Shown piece by piece: positions 26,830 to 35,880 of a stretch of 64,000 nt of DNA (positions within the stretch are counted from its first letter, which is position 1; each line of letters starts with the position of its first letter). The notes beneath the pieces are model-generated. The model made no database searches. It saw nothing but the letters and a program-made list of their open reading frames with translations, and had not been told where the DNA came from. Origin of the DNA: Paraburkholderia gardini (lineage in GTDB: Bacteria > Pseudomonadota > Gammaproteobacteria > Burkholderiales > Burkholderiaceae); assembly GCF_907164575.1 (NCBI RefSeq), contig NZ_CAJQYY010000017.1:62001-126000 (forward strand), in the 5' to 3' direction. A program made the position numbers and the translations under genes.

Positions 26830-27699
26830 TCAAGGCGCGTCAGTGGAAGGCGGCCCGGCTTCCTGCGACAGCCTGGCTTTGGCATGCCGCATCTTCTCAA
26901 GCGTCTTCGGTCCAAGTCTTAGTGCAACGCCGATGGCAAGCGCATCCATGATGCACAGATGCACGATGCGCGACACGCCTGGCGTATTGGGATCGATCGC
27001 GGTTGGCACGCGCAGGAGCAACGGAATGTCCACGAGCCACGCGAGACGCGAGCCGACGTTCGTCAGGCCGATCGTCGTGGCGCCGCGCTCCTTCGCGATC
27101 TGGATGCTTTCGTTGACTTCGACGCTGCGTCCCGAATGCGAGATCGCGAACGCGATGTCGCCGGGTTCCATCAGACCCGCGTAAAGCCGTTGCAGATGAC
27201 CGTCGGTGAAAGCGCTCGCCGCGATGTCGAGTCGCAGAAAACGTAGCGCCGCGTCCTGCACCGCGAGCCCGGAGCCCGAACCGACGCCGAAGAAATACAC
27301 GCGCCGGGCCGTGGCGATCGCCGAAATCGCCGCTTCGACCGCCGAGGGCTCCAGTGCGCCGCGCGCATGCGTGATGCCTTGTACTGCTGCTTCGCTAACC
27401 TTGTCGAAGAGCGTCTGCAGGTCGTCGTCACGCGCGACGGCCGTCGATGCATACGGCAGCCCGCCCGCGACGCTCTGCGCAAGCAGCATCTTGAAGTCGC
27501 GCAGCCCGTGTGCGCCGATCGCGCGGCAAAAGCGCGTAACCGAAGGCTCCGAGACGTCGGCGCGCTGCGCGAGTTCGGTGATGCTGGCGCGCATCGCGAA
27601 GTCGACGTCGCCGAGCACCATGTCGGCGACCTTGCGTTCGGCCGGCCGCAGCGACGCAAGCGCGTTGCGAATATGGGGAATCAGGTTCGGAGCGGACAC
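26830..27699 (-). CDS. RpiR/HexR-family transcriptional regulator with SIS domain
   Basis: A 289-residue regulator. The N-terminal RpiR helix-turn-helix (1-77) reads LRPAERKVADMVLGDVDFA, then SITELAQRADVSEPSVTRFCRAIGA and LRDFKMLLAQS. A SIS sugar-phosphate-binding domain (about 125-260) contains ARRVYFFGVGSGSGLAVQDA, GDIAFAISHSGRSVEV and GATTIGLTN. The start is a GTG at 27699. It is the last gene of a leftward series after an ABC ATPase (70-bp gap) and an SDR dehydrogenase. It presumably senses a phosphorylated sugar intermediate and controls this divergent sugar-uptake cluster; candidate operators lie at 29882 and 30044. Confidence 0.93.
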   Translation of the reverse strand: MSAPNLIPHIRNALASLRPAERKVADMVLGDVDFAMRASITELAQRADVSEPSVTRFCRAIGAHGLRDFKMLLAQSVAGGLPYASTAVARDDDLQTLFDKVSEAAVQGITHARGALEPSAVEAAISAIATARRVYFFGVGSGSGLAVQDAALRFLRLDIAASAFTDGHLQRLYAGLMEPGDIAFAISHSGRSVEVNESIQIAKERGATTIGLTNVGSRLAWLVDIPLLLRVPTAIDPNTPGVSRIVHLCIMDALAIGVALRLGPKTLEKMRHAKARLSQEAGPPSTDAP

Positions 27700-27769
27700 C
27701 CGTGTGTTCCTGTTGGGTTAAAAACTCCGCGTTCCGTCATTGCTCCGACGGCTCCGGCAACACGCGGAT

Positions 27770-28852
27770 TCAGCCAAGCCTGGCACCACTTTGCGTGTCG
27801 AACAGATGCAGATGTCGGGCCGGCAGCCCAAGCCCGACACGCTGGCCAGGCTCGATCGTCGAGCGCTGACGCGTCGTGACACACCACGTGCTGCCGCCAA
27901 TTTGCCCGTACAGATGGGTTTCCGCACCCGTCGGCTCGACGACTTCCACTTCCATCGCCACGCCCGTGTGCGCCGCGGTATCCGTTTCGATGTGCTCCGG
28001 CCGGATGCCGAGCGTCACGCGCGCGCCCGGCGCCGCATACGCTTTCGCCGCCTCCGGCAGCGGAATCACGTGACCGTCGGAAAGCGCGAGCGCGAAGCCC
28101 AGGTCGCCCTGCACGATCGAGCCTTCCGCGAAATTCATCGAAGGCGAGCCGAGGAAGCTCGCGACAAACAGGTTCGCCGGACGATCGTAAAGTTCAAGCG
28201 GACGGCCCACCTGCTCGATGCGGCCCGCGTTCATCACGACGATACGGTCGGCCATCGTCATCGCTTCGATCTGGTCGTGCGTGACGTAGATGATCGTGTT
28301 CTTCAGGCGTTGATGCAGCGCCTTGATTTCCGTGCGCATCTGCACACGCAGTTTGGCGTCGAGGTTCGACAGCGGTTCGTCGAACAGAAACAGCGACGGC
28401 TCGCGCACCACCGCGCGGCCCATCGCCACACGCTGACGCTGGCCGCCCGAGAGCGCGCGCGGCAGACGGTCCAGATAGCTGCCGAGATTCAGCATCTTCG
28501 CGGCCGACTCGATACGCGGTTTGAAATTCTTCTCCGATTCCTTGCGGATGCGCGGCCCGAACGCGATGTTTTCGTACACCGACAGATGCGGATAAAGCGC
28601 GTAGCTCTGGAACACCATCGAAATATTGCGTTCCTGCGGCGCAAGCGCATTCGCCCGCGTGCCGCCGATCATCAGATCGCCGCCGCTGATCTCCTCGAGA
28701 CCGGCCACCATGCGCATCAGCGTGCTCTTGCCGCAGCCCGAAGGGCCGACCAGCACGACGAACTCGCCGTCTTCGATATGAAGGTCGATGCCATGCACGA
28801 CCTGCGTATCGCCGTAGCGCTTGAAAATGCCGCTCAGTTGCACTGCTGCCAT
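27770..28852 (-). CDS. ugpC: sugar ABC transporter ATP-binding protein (MalK/UgpC type)
   Basis: A 360-residue ATPase of the CUT1/MalK class that energises sugar or polyol import. Walker A GPSGCGKST is at 36-44, the Q-loop at SMVFQSYALYPHL, the signature LSGGQRQ at 134-140 and Walker B LFLFDEPLSNLDA near 154-166, with the switch YVTHDQIEAMTMADR. The C-terminal regulatory TOBE region (about 245-360) contains RVTLGIRPEHIE. It is on the opposite strand from the binding protein and permeases (30118-33261) but is the only ATPase in the cluster, so it is their likely partner. The ugpC symbol follows the usual annotation of this subfamily; the substrate is not known to be glycerol-3-phosphate. Confidence 0.93.
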   Translation of the reverse strand: MAAVQLSGIFKRYGDTQVVHGIDLHIEDGEFVVLVGPSGCGKSTLMRMVAGLEEISGGDLMIGGTRANALAPQERNISMVFQSYALYPHLSVYENIAFGPRIRKESEKNFKPRIESAAKMLNLGSYLDRLPRALSGGQRQRVAMGRAVVREPSLFLFDEPLSNLDAKLRVQMRTEIKALHQRLKNTIIYVTHDQIEAMTMADRIVVMNAGRIEQVGRPLELYDRPANLFVASFLGSPSMNFAEGSIVQGDLGFALALSDGHVIPLPEAAKAYAAPGARVTLGIRPEHIETDTAAHTGVAMEVEVVEPTGAETHLYGQIGGSTWCVTTRQRSTIEPGQRVGLGLPARHLHLFDTQSGARLG

Positions 28853-28909
28853 GCTGTCCTCGTCAGGATCCAGAGCGCCGCGTGTGATGCGCGACGTTCA
28901 TCGTTCGAA

Positions 28910-28945
28910 CTGCTTTAACTGCTTTAGCCGCTTTAGCCGCTTTAA
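28910..28945 (+). repeat. four tandem 9-bp repeats
   Basis: Four head-to-tail copies of C(T/C)GCTTTA(A/G) occupy the gap between the SDR and ATPase genes: CTGCTTTAA, CTGCTTTAG, CCGCTTTAG, CCGCTTTAA. The array lies in the untranslated spacer. It may arise from slippage or alter mRNA structure. Confidence 0.75.
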
Positions 28946-28966
28946 TCTTTGGAACCGGGCTTTGGC

Positions 28967-29740
28967 CTAGAACTGCTCCAGCGTCAGTTCCTCCGCCATC
29001 ATGCGGTTGCCCGCCATCAGGCCGCCGTCCACCGGCAACGCCACGCCGGTGATCACCCGCGCTGCCGGCGACGCCAGGAACAGCACCGCGTCGGCGATAT
29101 CGTCAGGCGTCGCGAAGTCGCGCAGCGGATACCATTTCTTGAGCGCCTCGAAAACCTGCGGGTTCTTGTCGACGCGCGCCTGCCACGCCTGCGTCTTGAC
29201 CGTGCCCGGGCAGACGATGTTCGCGCGGATGCCGTAGCGCCCCAGTTCCAGCGCAAGCGCCTTCGTATAACTGATGAGACCCGCCTTGGCCGCGCTATAC
29301 GCGGGGTGCCCAAGCGATGCCATGCCGTTCACCGAGCCGATCAGCACGAGCACACCGCGCTCGCGCTCGATCATCGCCGTGCGCACCGCTTCGACCGTGT
29401 GATACGTGCCGTTCAGATTCAGATGGACGTCGCGCTGCCAGCTGGCGGCGTCGGTTTTCGCGAGCGTCAGGCCTTCGGCCGCGCCCGCGTTGGCGACCAC
29501 CACGTCGACCGGCCCGCGCTCCGCCACGGCCTTCGCCACCGCGTCGTTCACCGCCGCGGCGTCGCCGATGTCGACCGCCACTGGCGTGACATGCGCGGCA
29601 CCGAGCTCAGCGGCCAGCGCGGCAAGCGCGGTCGCGTCGATATCGAGCGCCAGCACCGTATCGCCCTGTTCCACGAAGCGTTTGCACAACACCCTGCCGA
29701 TTCCGCCGCAGGCACCCGTCACCAAGACCACGCGCTTCAT
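28967..29740 (-). CDS. SDR-family NAD(P)-dependent oxidoreductase (sugar or polyol dehydrogenase-like)
   Basis: A 257-residue classical short-chain dehydrogenase. The cofactor loop TGACGGIG starts at residue 8, NAG is at 84-86, and the catalytic triad is S136, Y148 and K152 (GHPAYSAAKAG). An acidic residue after the second strand (ALDIDA) favours NAD over NADP. The C-terminus ITGVALPVDGGLMAG is standard. The ATG at 29740 is chosen because GAGGAC precedes it; an in-frame start 39 codons earlier has no support. It heads the leftward half of the sugar-uptake cluster, so it probably oxidises the imported sugar or polyol. Confidence 0.92.
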   Translation of the reverse strand: MKRVVLVTGACGGIGRVLCKRFVEQGDTVLALDIDATALAALAAELGAAHVTPVAVDIGDAAAVNDAVAKAVAERGPVDVVVANAGAAEGLTLAKTDAASWQRDVHLNLNGTYHTVEAVRTAMIERERGVLVLIGSVNGMASLGHPAYSAAKAGLISYTKALALELGRYGIRANIVCPGTVKTQAWQARVDKNPQVFEALKKWYPLRDFATPDDIADAVLFLASPAARVITGVALPVDGGLMAGNRMMAEELTLEQF

Positions 29741-30117
29741 GTCCGTCCTCGCCGATGTTGCCTTTGCGCGCCGTTTCTCATCCGGCGACGCCTTGACTGC
29801 CCGTAAAACTGCTCCCTGATTCGTGCCTGCCGCATCTTTTGCGAAGGCCGCGGCCACTCGTTGTTTTTACCTTACGACGCCTGTAAATTTCCTACAAACA
29901 CGGCGCCTGGCGGGCTTTCCTGCGCATCCGGCTTTTGCCCGGCGCATTCCTGCACCGCACAAATATGCCTTCTTTACAGCATATTAAGCACAAAGTGCCT
30001 GGATAAAAAATATGGCGAACCCTACGTGACAACTATTTTTTCGTCCTGTAGGATTTTTTCAAACAATCCAAACCCAGCAGCCGGCTACGGCGGCAGACCA
30101 CCCCAGGAGAGACGAAA
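29741..30117. promoter_or_regulatory. divergent control region of the sugar-uptake cluster
   Basis: This 377-bp AT-rich spacer separates the leftward dehydrogenase-ATPase-regulator genes from the rightward binding-protein and permease genes. It holds TGTAAATTTCCTACA (29882-29896), a TGTA-N7-TACA dyad like the HexR/RpiR operator pattern, and TCCTGTAGGA (30044-30053). The two sites share TGTAGGA in opposite orientations. The binding-protein gene has a CAGGAGAGA ribosome-binding site at the right end. No gene is seen inside. Confidence 0.6.
29882..29896. promoter_or_regulatory. RpiR-type operator candidate
   Basis: TGTAAATTTCCTACA is an imperfect dyad with outer TGTA/TACA arms, close to the published HexR-like operator shape. 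The SIS-domain RpiR regulator encoded at 26830 is the obvious candidate to bind it. A related TGTAGGATTTTTTC element lies at 30047. Assignment is by resemblance and context only. Confidence 0.4.
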
Positions 30118-31350
30118 ATGTCGTTGCATGCACGTGCTTCACTTACGCTCGGCAAGCTGGCCGTTGCGCTTACCCTCGCCGGTATCGCAATGTCGGCACA
30201 GGCCGATACGGTCCGGGTGACCGTTGCCCACTACAGCGATTCGACCGCGCCGTACTTCGAGAAAATGGCCAAGGAGTTCGAAAAGGCCAATCCCGGCACC
30301 ACGATCAAGATCGAAGACGTGAACTGGGACACCTTGCAACAAAAGCTGCAGACGGACATCTCGGGCAACGCCAACGCCGATCTGGCCATCGTCGGCACGC
30401 GCTGGCTGCTGGATTTCGTGAAGGACGACGTGGCTGAGCCGCTCGACGGCTACATGGACGCGTCGTTCAAGTCGCGCTTCATCGGCCCGTTCCTCGCACC
30501 GAGCGAGATCGGCGGCAAGACCTACGGCCTGCCGATCGCCGCATCCGCCCGCGCGCTGTACTACAACAAGGATCTGCTTGCCTCGGTCGGCTATCCGAAC
30601 GGCCCGAAGACGTGGAACGACGTCATCGATGCGTCGAAGAAACTGAAGGCCAGGGGCGTGGCCGGCTTCGGTCTGCAAGGCAAGGAAATCGAAACGGACG
30701 TGTATTTCTACTACGCGTTGTGGACCGAAGGCGGCGACGTGCTGGGCAAGGACGGCAAGGCAGCGTTCAATTCGCCCGCTGGCGTGAAGGCCGCGACGAT
30801 GTACAAGCAGATGATCGACGAAGGCCTGACGCAACCGGGCGTGACGGGCTACAGCCGCGAGGACGTGCAGAACCTGTTCAAGCAGGGCCGCGTCGCGATG
30901 GTGATTTCCGCACCGTTCCTCGCCAAGCAGATCAAGAAGGAAGCGCCGACGCTCAAGTACGGTATCGATCCGATTCCGATGGGCACGAAGGCTGCCACGT
31001 ACGCCGTCACCGATTCGATCGTGATGTTCAAGAACTCGAAGGTGAAGAAGGACGCGTGGAAGTTCCTCGACTTCCTGTTCACGAAGCAACCGCGTGTCGA
31101 GTTCACGAGCACCGAAGGTTTCCTGCCGACGACGAAGGCTGAAGCGACCGATCCGGTGTTCAACGATCCGGACACGAAGGCATTCGTCGCGCTGCTGCCG
31201 ACCGCGAAGTTCGCACCGACGGTAACGGGCTGGGAAGACACCGCGAAGGCCGTGACCGACGCGATGCAGGCAATTTACCTCGGCAAGGCCAAGCCGGCGG
31301 ACGCGTTGAACAACGCGGCCACGCAGGCGAACAAGGCGCTGGGTCATTGA
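30118..31350 (+). CDS. sugar ABC transporter substrate-binding protein
   Basis: A 410-residue periplasmic solute-binding protein of the CUT1 (family 1) type. The signal peptide ends at about residue 29 (LAGIAMSAQA/DT), and no lipobox cysteine is present, so the protein is free in the periplasm. Features are VRVTVAHYSDSTAPYFEKMAK, IVGTRWLLDFVKDD, GKTYGLPIAASARALYYNKDL and SREDVQNLFKQGRVAMVIS, all usual for sugar-binding family members. It is followed by a hairpin and T-tract, then two permease genes, so it is likely made in excess. The substrate may be a sugar, polyol or sugar acid. Confidence 0.94.
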   Translation: MSLHARASLTLGKLAVALTLAGIAMSAQADTVRVTVAHYSDSTAPYFEKMAKEFEKANPGTTIKIEDVNWDTLQQKLQTDISGNANADLAIVGTRWLLDFVKDDVAEPLDGYMDASFKSRFIGPFLAPSEIGGKTYGLPIAASARALYYNKDLLASVGYPNGPKTWNDVIDASKKLKARGVAGFGLQGKEIETDVYFYYALWTEGGDVLGKDGKAAFNSPAGVKAATMYKQMIDEGLTQPGVTGYSREDVQNLFKQGRVAMVISAPFLAKQIKKEAPTLKYGIDPIPMGTKAATYAVTDSIVMFKNSKVKKDAWKFLDFLFTKQPRVEFTSTEGFLPTTKAEATDPVFNDPDTKAFVALLPTAKFAPTVTGWEDTAKAVTDAMQAIYLGKAKPADALNNAATQANKALGH

Positions 31351-31355
31351 TCCGG

Positions 31356-31406
31356 CGGGCCGCATCGAAGCGATTCATGTTTTGAATGCGGCCCGTTTGC
31401 TGTTTT
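31356..31406 (+). terminator. intra-operon terminator/attenuator after the binding-protein gene
   Basis: CGGGCCGCAT (31356-31365) and ATGCGGCCCG (31386-31395) form a perfect 10-bp stem around a 20-nt loop, followed by TTTGCTGTTTT. Partial termination here would raise binding protein relative to permeases, a common arrangement in ABC operons. Confidence 0.7.
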
Positions 31407-31498
31407 CCGGGCTTGAGCGAACGTAGCGTATAGCAGTCGAAGCAGTTCGAGCCCCGCCTTGATCGGCCCATTCTGGCGCGCCGGCGTGATATTGCATC

Positions 31499-32419
31499 AT
31501 GGCCGGCGCCTCTTTTGATCGAGCACGCATGAGCCGTCCCGCTTCTTCCCGCCTTCCGGCGCCCTGGTTGCTGATTGCGCCGAGTCTGATCCTCGCGCTC
31601 TTCATCATCAGCTATCCAGTTTTCAGCATCGTGTGGCAGTCCGTGCATGAGGTATCGCGCTTTGGTGCGATCCGCGACTTCATCGGACTTGAAAATTTCA
31701 ACGCGATCTTTACCGATCCCGTGTTTCTCGGTGTAGTGCGCCGCACGCTTGTGTGGACCGTGTGCGTTGTAGGCGGCACGATCCTCGCATCGGTGCCGGT
31801 TGCGCTGGTGCTCAACCAGGATTTCCACGGTCGTGGCATTGCGCGCACGATCGTGATGTTGCCGTGGTCCGTTTCGCTGACGATGACGGCCGTTGTCTGG
31901 CGCTGGTCGTTCAACGACGACTACGGCATGGTCAACGTGACGCTGCAGCGTTTAGGCCTGATTTCAGGCCCGATTCACTGGCTCGCCACGCCGGGGCTCG
32001 CGTTCGCCGTGGAAATCGGGGTCGGGATTCTCGTATCCATTCCCTTCACCGTGACGATTCTGCTTGGCGGTCTGTCTTCGGTACCGGGCGATATTTACGA
32101 AGCCGCGCGCATGGATGGCGCGAGCGCGTGGCAAATGTTCCGCAAGCTGACGCTGCCGCTGCTGCGTCCGTTCGTGAACATGGCGATCCTGCTGAACGTG
32201 ATTTACGTGTTCAACTCGTTCCCGATCATCTGGGTGATGACGCAGGGCGGCCCCGACAACGGCACGCACATTCTCGTGACCTATCTGTATGAACTTGGTT
32301 TCAGGCTTGGCCGGCCCGGCCAGGCGGCCGCCGTGTCGCTCATCATGCTGGTCATGCTACTGATTTTCTCGATGGTGTATCTGCGCCTTCAGCCGAAATC
32401 GTCAGGAGACCTCGCATGA
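31499..32419 (+). CDS. sugar ABC transporter permease (MalF type)
   Basis: A 306-residue inner-membrane permease with about six helices, first of the two-permease pair. N-terminal APWLLIAPSLILALFIISYPVFSIVWQS is the typical first helix. The EAA cytoplasmic loop that contacts the ATPase is IYEAARMDGASAWQMFRKLTLPLL. The start could be 31499 or, ten codons later, 31529; neither has a strong ribosome-binding site. Its stop overlaps the start of the next permease by ATGA (32416-32419), so the pair is translationally coupled and forms a heterodimeric channel. Confidence 0.93.
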   Translation: MAGASFDRARMSRPASSRLPAPWLLIAPSLILALFIISYPVFSIVWQSVHEVSRFGAIRDFIGLENFNAIFTDPVFLGVVRRTLVWTVCVVGGTILASVPVALVLNQDFHGRGIARTIVMLPWSVSLTMTAVVWRWSFNDDYGMVNVTLQRLGLISGPIHWLATPGLAFAVEIGVGILVSIPFTVTILLGGLSSVPGDIYEAARMDGASAWQMFRKLTLPLLRPFVNMAILLNVIYVFNSFPIIWVMTQGGPDNGTHILVTYLYELGFRLGRPGQAAAVSLIMLVMLLIFSMVYLRLQPKSSGDLA

Positions 32420-33261
32420 GCCTCAAGATGAAACGCACCCTCTGGTGCTGGCTCGCGCTTGCGCCGCTGGTTATCGTGATCCTGTTTCCGTTCGCGGTGA
32501 TGCTGTTCACCGCGCTCAAGCCTGCTAACGAAGTGTTCGTTTATCCGGCGCGCTGGCTGCCGGTGCACTGGCAGTGGCAAAACTTCGTCGATATGTGGAC
32601 GGCGGCGAACTTCGGCGTTGCGCTGCGCAACAGCACGGTGATCAGCCTGCTTTCGACGGCGCTGGCGCTGGCTGTCAGCCTGCCGGCGGCCTACGCGCTA
32701 GCGCGCTTTCCGTTCAAGGGACGCGGCGTGTATCGTCAGTTCCTGCTCGTCACGCAGATGCTTTCGCCGATTCTGCTGGTAGTGGGTCTGTTCCGGCTTG
32801 CCGCGATGATTCCTTATGGCGACGGCAATCTGGTCGATTCGAAGATCGGCGTGATCGTTTCCTACGCGGCGTTCAACATCGCGTTTGCGGTGTGGATGCT
32901 GTCGTCGTATTTCCAGACCGTGCCGCGCGATCTCGAAGAGTCGGCGTGGCTCGAGGGCTGCAGCCGGACGAAGGCGGTTTTCAAGGTGTTCCTGCCGCTC
33001 GCGGTGCCCGCGATCGTCGTGACCGCGATCTTCACGTTCATCAACGCGTGGAATGAGTTTGCCGTGGTCTATACGCTCATTCGTTCGCCGGAGAACAAGA
33101 CGTTGACCGTACAGGTGACGGATATGGTGGCGGGCAAGTATGTCGTCGAATGGCATCTTGTGATGGCCGCGACGTTGTGCGCTACGTTGCCCGTTTCGGT
33201 AGTGTTCGCGTGGTTGCAGCGGTATCTGGTCAAGGGCCTGGCGCTGGGCGCGGTGAAGTGA
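32416..33261 (+). CDS. sugar ABC transporter permease (MalG type)
   Basis: A 281-residue permease with six helices, second partner of the pair. Features are PFAVMLFTALKPANEVFVYP after the first helix, a long transport domain, and the EAA-like loop DLEESAWLEGCSRTKAVFKVFLPLAVP. The C-terminus VFAWLQRYLVKGLALGAVK is the standard MalG ending. It is translationally coupled to the upstream permease by an ATGA overlap. A hairpin follows just after the stop, in the 32-bp gap to the convergent propeller gene. Confidence 0.93.
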   Translation: MSLKMKRTLWCWLALAPLVIVILFPFAVMLFTALKPANEVFVYPARWLPVHWQWQNFVDMWTAANFGVALRNSTVISLLSTALALAVSLPAAYALARFPFKGRGVYRQFLLVTQMLSPILLVVGLFRLAAMIPYGDGNLVDSKIGVIVSYAAFNIAFAVWMLSSYFQTVPRDLEESAWLEGCSRTKAVFKVFLPLAVPAIVVTAIFTFINAWNEFAVVYTLIRSPENKTLTVQVTDMVAGKYVVEWHLVMAATLCATLPVSVVFAWLQRYLVKGLALGAVK

Positions 33262-33265
33262 GGGT

Positions 33266-33289
33266 GAGCGACAGAGCAATCTGTCGCTC
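33266..33289. terminator. convergent hairpin between the permease and propeller genes
   Basis: GAGCGACAG (33266-33274) and CTGTCGCTC (33281-33289) form a perfect 9-bp stem with a 6-nt loop exactly between two convergent genes. Neither side has a clear T-run, so it may work inefficiently or in both directions. Confidence 0.5.
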
Positions 33290-33293
33290 CGGC

Positions 33294-35333
33294 TCAGCCA
33301 GGCGTCCAGCGATAAACAATAACGCTGGACTCGTTGTAGTTATCCTTCGTGATGACGTACTCGCCGGTCGATCGCAGGTATGACCTGAGGCCATACATCG
33401 AATCCACGTCATTGCCGACATCCACGCTGGTGGGGCTGGTGTTGGTCAATGTCATGTCCAGGTTGCCTGTGTTGAGATTGAACGCGTCGATGTTGGGTAC
33501 GGTGTGTACGTATCCGACAAACAGATAGTTGCCGGCCGCCGTGATCGACTTGGGATTGGGGTTGGCGATGTTGATCACCGGGTTCGGCGATCTCTGGTTT
33601 CCCGCGCGCCAGCCGTGATACACCTCGATCCTCGTGCCGATCGACGTCCAGTCCGTGCTCCCGACAATGCCTTGCGCCAGGATCATTGTGTCGCTATCCG
33701 CGAGGTAGATGATTCGCGTCATCGGTCTGATGGACATCGGCGTGGAGTACGTCACTGCCGCACCCCAGGCCGGCTTGCCGTCGGCATCGAATCCAGTCAG
33801 CGGGTAGTAGTAGATATGGTTCGTCCTGTCGAGGCCGGCCCAGATGTTTCCATTGCTGTCGAGAGAAAATCCGCCCGTGACGGGCGCAGTCGTATTGAAC
33901 GCCGTACCCGGTAGCGAGGCGTCCGGTATTGCGATGTAGCCATTGGCCGCGTTGAAATGAAAGAAGTAGAAAATCCCGGGATTCTGGCCGGATGCTACAA
34001 GAATCCGGTTTGCACCGACGGTGGCGATTTGCCCGAAATGCTGGCCGCGCTGACCGTCGTTGAGAGCGATGCGTGGATCCGACGGATAGTCGACCGGATC
34101 GACGGTGTTCGCTACGAATGTTCCGCCGGCGGTGCCGGTGTAGACGTTGAAACCGCCATAGAAGTACGCGCCGTCTGTAGCGGGGTCGGGCGCGCCGTTG
34201 CCTTCGAAGTTCAGCGCCTGAAGCTTCCATCGCAGGTTACCCGAGCTGTCGTAGGCGTGAATGTCGGTGGTGCCATTGCGGCCGAGGTCCCAGGTTCCAC
34301 CCCATGGGTTGTTGAGGACATACAGGTTGCCAGCGGCGTCTTTGCCGATGCCGGTAACGCGGGTGAACCGCTTGTCGCCGACCTGACCTTTGATGCCAGC
34401 CGTGGTGTCGAGATACCCGCCCTGAATGCCGAATGTGCCGACCTGAACGGGCCTGCCGACGGCACTGAATATCTTGATGTTCATGTCGGGTCCCTTGTCG
34501 CCCGCCATGAGCTGCCGGGTCGTCGGGTCGAAATACAGCGCGGACGGCCGGGACGCAGCGGACATCTGGATCGTATTCAAAGGTGCGCCCGCAGGACTGA
34601 ATTCGACGATCCTGCCAGCACTTTCCTGCGCAACCCAGATGTTGCCTGCGCCGTCCACCGCGAGCGCACCAGGACCTGAAACATTGATATCCCGCTGCCA
34701 GACGCCATCCGTGCTAAAGACCCGGACGCGATTGCCAGGAAAGTCGCTCGCGTAAAGGAGCGCGCCCGATGTCGCGAGTCCCGTGATGACATCGGCACGC
34801 GCCTCGGTCGTGGTTGCGCTAACGGGAATGACGAGGTCGCGTGTTTGCGTGGTCCGGTTGTACCGCCCCACCCGTCCGCCGCCGTCCGTTCTGCTGAACT
34901 GCAAGGCGGCGAAGATCGACGTTGCATTGCCCGTGATGGCGCTGCCCTGGAAATCATTGTGCAGCCCGATGGAACCTGCGCTCTGGCCGTTCCGGTAGAT
35001 AGCAACGCCGCCCTCGTTTTCATCCCACATCGATGCTGTATAGATCACGCCCTCGGGCGCTACCCACATGGAACGCGCACCGTTACCGACGTAAGTCGTA
35101 TTCGTCCCAAACGTGTTCGCCAGCCAGTCAGTGGTGTACTGCGCCTGACATTCCGGTGCAGTTGCCGCGATCAGCACGACGGCGGCGAGCAGGGCACGGA
35201 TGCTTTTATTAGCCAATGCGCATGGCGTATGCGGAACAATCGAGGCCGCTGCCGGACAAGGCGCGGAGAACATCGGCTCTCGTATCCAGCGGGCGAAGCT
35301 GTCGCTTAAGGTCGATGCGATTCTGGTCAGCAT
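33294..35333 (-). CDS. secreted beta-propeller (NHL/SMP-30-like) protein
   Basis: A 679-residue exported protein of unknown role. A hydrophobic signal (SIRALLAAVVLIAATAPECQAQ) begins around residue 45, after a long 44-residue N-region. The ATG at 35333 has an AAGGA box, while a TTG at 35216 would give a textbook signal peptide but lacks a ribosome-binding site. The mature part is a run of propeller-like blades, for example VGNGARSMWVAPEGVIYTAS, GPGALAVDGAGNIWVAQES, VTGIGKDAAGNLYVLNNPWG and GGFSLDSNGNIWAGLD, each with the NHL-type DxxGNxW/Y strand. No catalytic motif or anchor was recognised. It could bind or hydrolyse an extracellular ligand. The gene stands alone. Confidence 0.75.
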   Translation of the reverse strand: MLTRIASTLSDSFARWIREPMFSAPCPAAASIVPHTPCALANKSIRALLAAVVLIAATAPECQAQYTTDWLANTFGTNTTYVGNGARSMWVAPEGVIYTASMWDENEGGVAIYRNGQSAGSIGLHNDFQGSAITGNATSIFAALQFSRTDGGGRVGRYNRTTQTRDLVIPVSATTTEARADVITGLATSGALLYASDFPGNRVRVFSTDGVWQRDINVSGPGALAVDGAGNIWVAQESAGRIVEFSPAGAPLNTIQMSAASRPSALYFDPTTRQLMAGDKGPDMNIKIFSAVGRPVQVGTFGIQGGYLDTTAGIKGQVGDKRFTRVTGIGKDAAGNLYVLNNPWGGTWDLGRNGTTDIHAYDSSGNLRWKLQALNFEGNGAPDPATDGAYFYGGFNVYTGTAGGTFVANTVDPVDYPSDPRIALNDGQRGQHFGQIATVGANRILVASGQNPGIFYFFHFNAANGYIAIPDASLPGTAFNTTAPVTGGFSLDSNGNIWAGLDRTNHIYYYPLTGFDADGKPAWGAAVTYSTPMSIRPMTRIIYLADSDTMILAQGIVGSTDWTSIGTRIEVYHGWRAGNQRSPNPVINIANPNPKSITAAGNYLFVGYVHTVPNIDAFNLNTGNLDMTLTNTSPTSVDVGNDVDSMYGLRSYLRSTGEYVITKDNYNESSVIVYRWTPG

Positions 35334-35650
35334 AAGTCCTTACCCTTTGCGTTTTACAGCGGGCACGATACTCGTGAAAGCCGTCCGGTAGCAAACTTGT
35401 AGTCACTGGGAATAAATCTGGTGACGACCAGTTGTATTCCTCGGCCAATTGCGAGCGAAACTCCATTGTGTATTTCGTCATTAAAAACCCCAAAAGAGGT
35501 TGGATCGGGGAATCATCGGAATATCACTGAGGACCGCAATCAAAAGCGCTACGAACAAGCCAGGAACGCAGAAAAATTGGACGGATGAAAGGTGGACAGC
35601 GTCAGGATTGGTCACTTATTTCCCCGTTCCATGAGGTGAGAACGTCGGAT

Positions 35651-35880
35651 CTATGGGAATAGTCCCAGGACCGCGGGCACGTAGGGAACGCCCGCCCCAA
35701 TCCCAACAGAGATGACGTTGATATATCGGATCGGATCATGCCAAGGCCTGGCTCCAGGCAGCTGTGTTGGAAGGCGCGCTAGATACCAAGATATTTGCCG
35801 AGCCCGATATTGATCGTATTGCGTCCGTCATCCCAGATGATTCCAATGCTCGCGCCCACATTTTCCATCAGCAACGCCAT
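35651..35880 (-). pseudogene. possible frameshifted gene remnant downstream of cdiI
   Basis: A frame from ATG at 35880 encodes 33 residues (including GASIGIIWDDGRNTINIGLG) and stops at 35779. A different frame through the next part reads RYINVISVGIGAGVPYVPAV and stops at 35651. Both pieces have natural-looking composition unlike the shadow frames around them. No family was recognised, and there is no ribosome-binding site. A single old frameshift in a small gene would explain it, but so could chance. Confidence 0.25.

Noticed and set aside
33504-34679. Plus-strand frames inside the propeller gene
   Set aside because: Shadow frames; the minus-strand protein has regular NHL-like blades and a signal peptide.
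35209-35493. A 94-codon minus-strand frame overlapping the propeller gene start
   Set aside because: It overlaps the propeller gene in another frame, changes character midway, and has only a weak ribosome-binding site.
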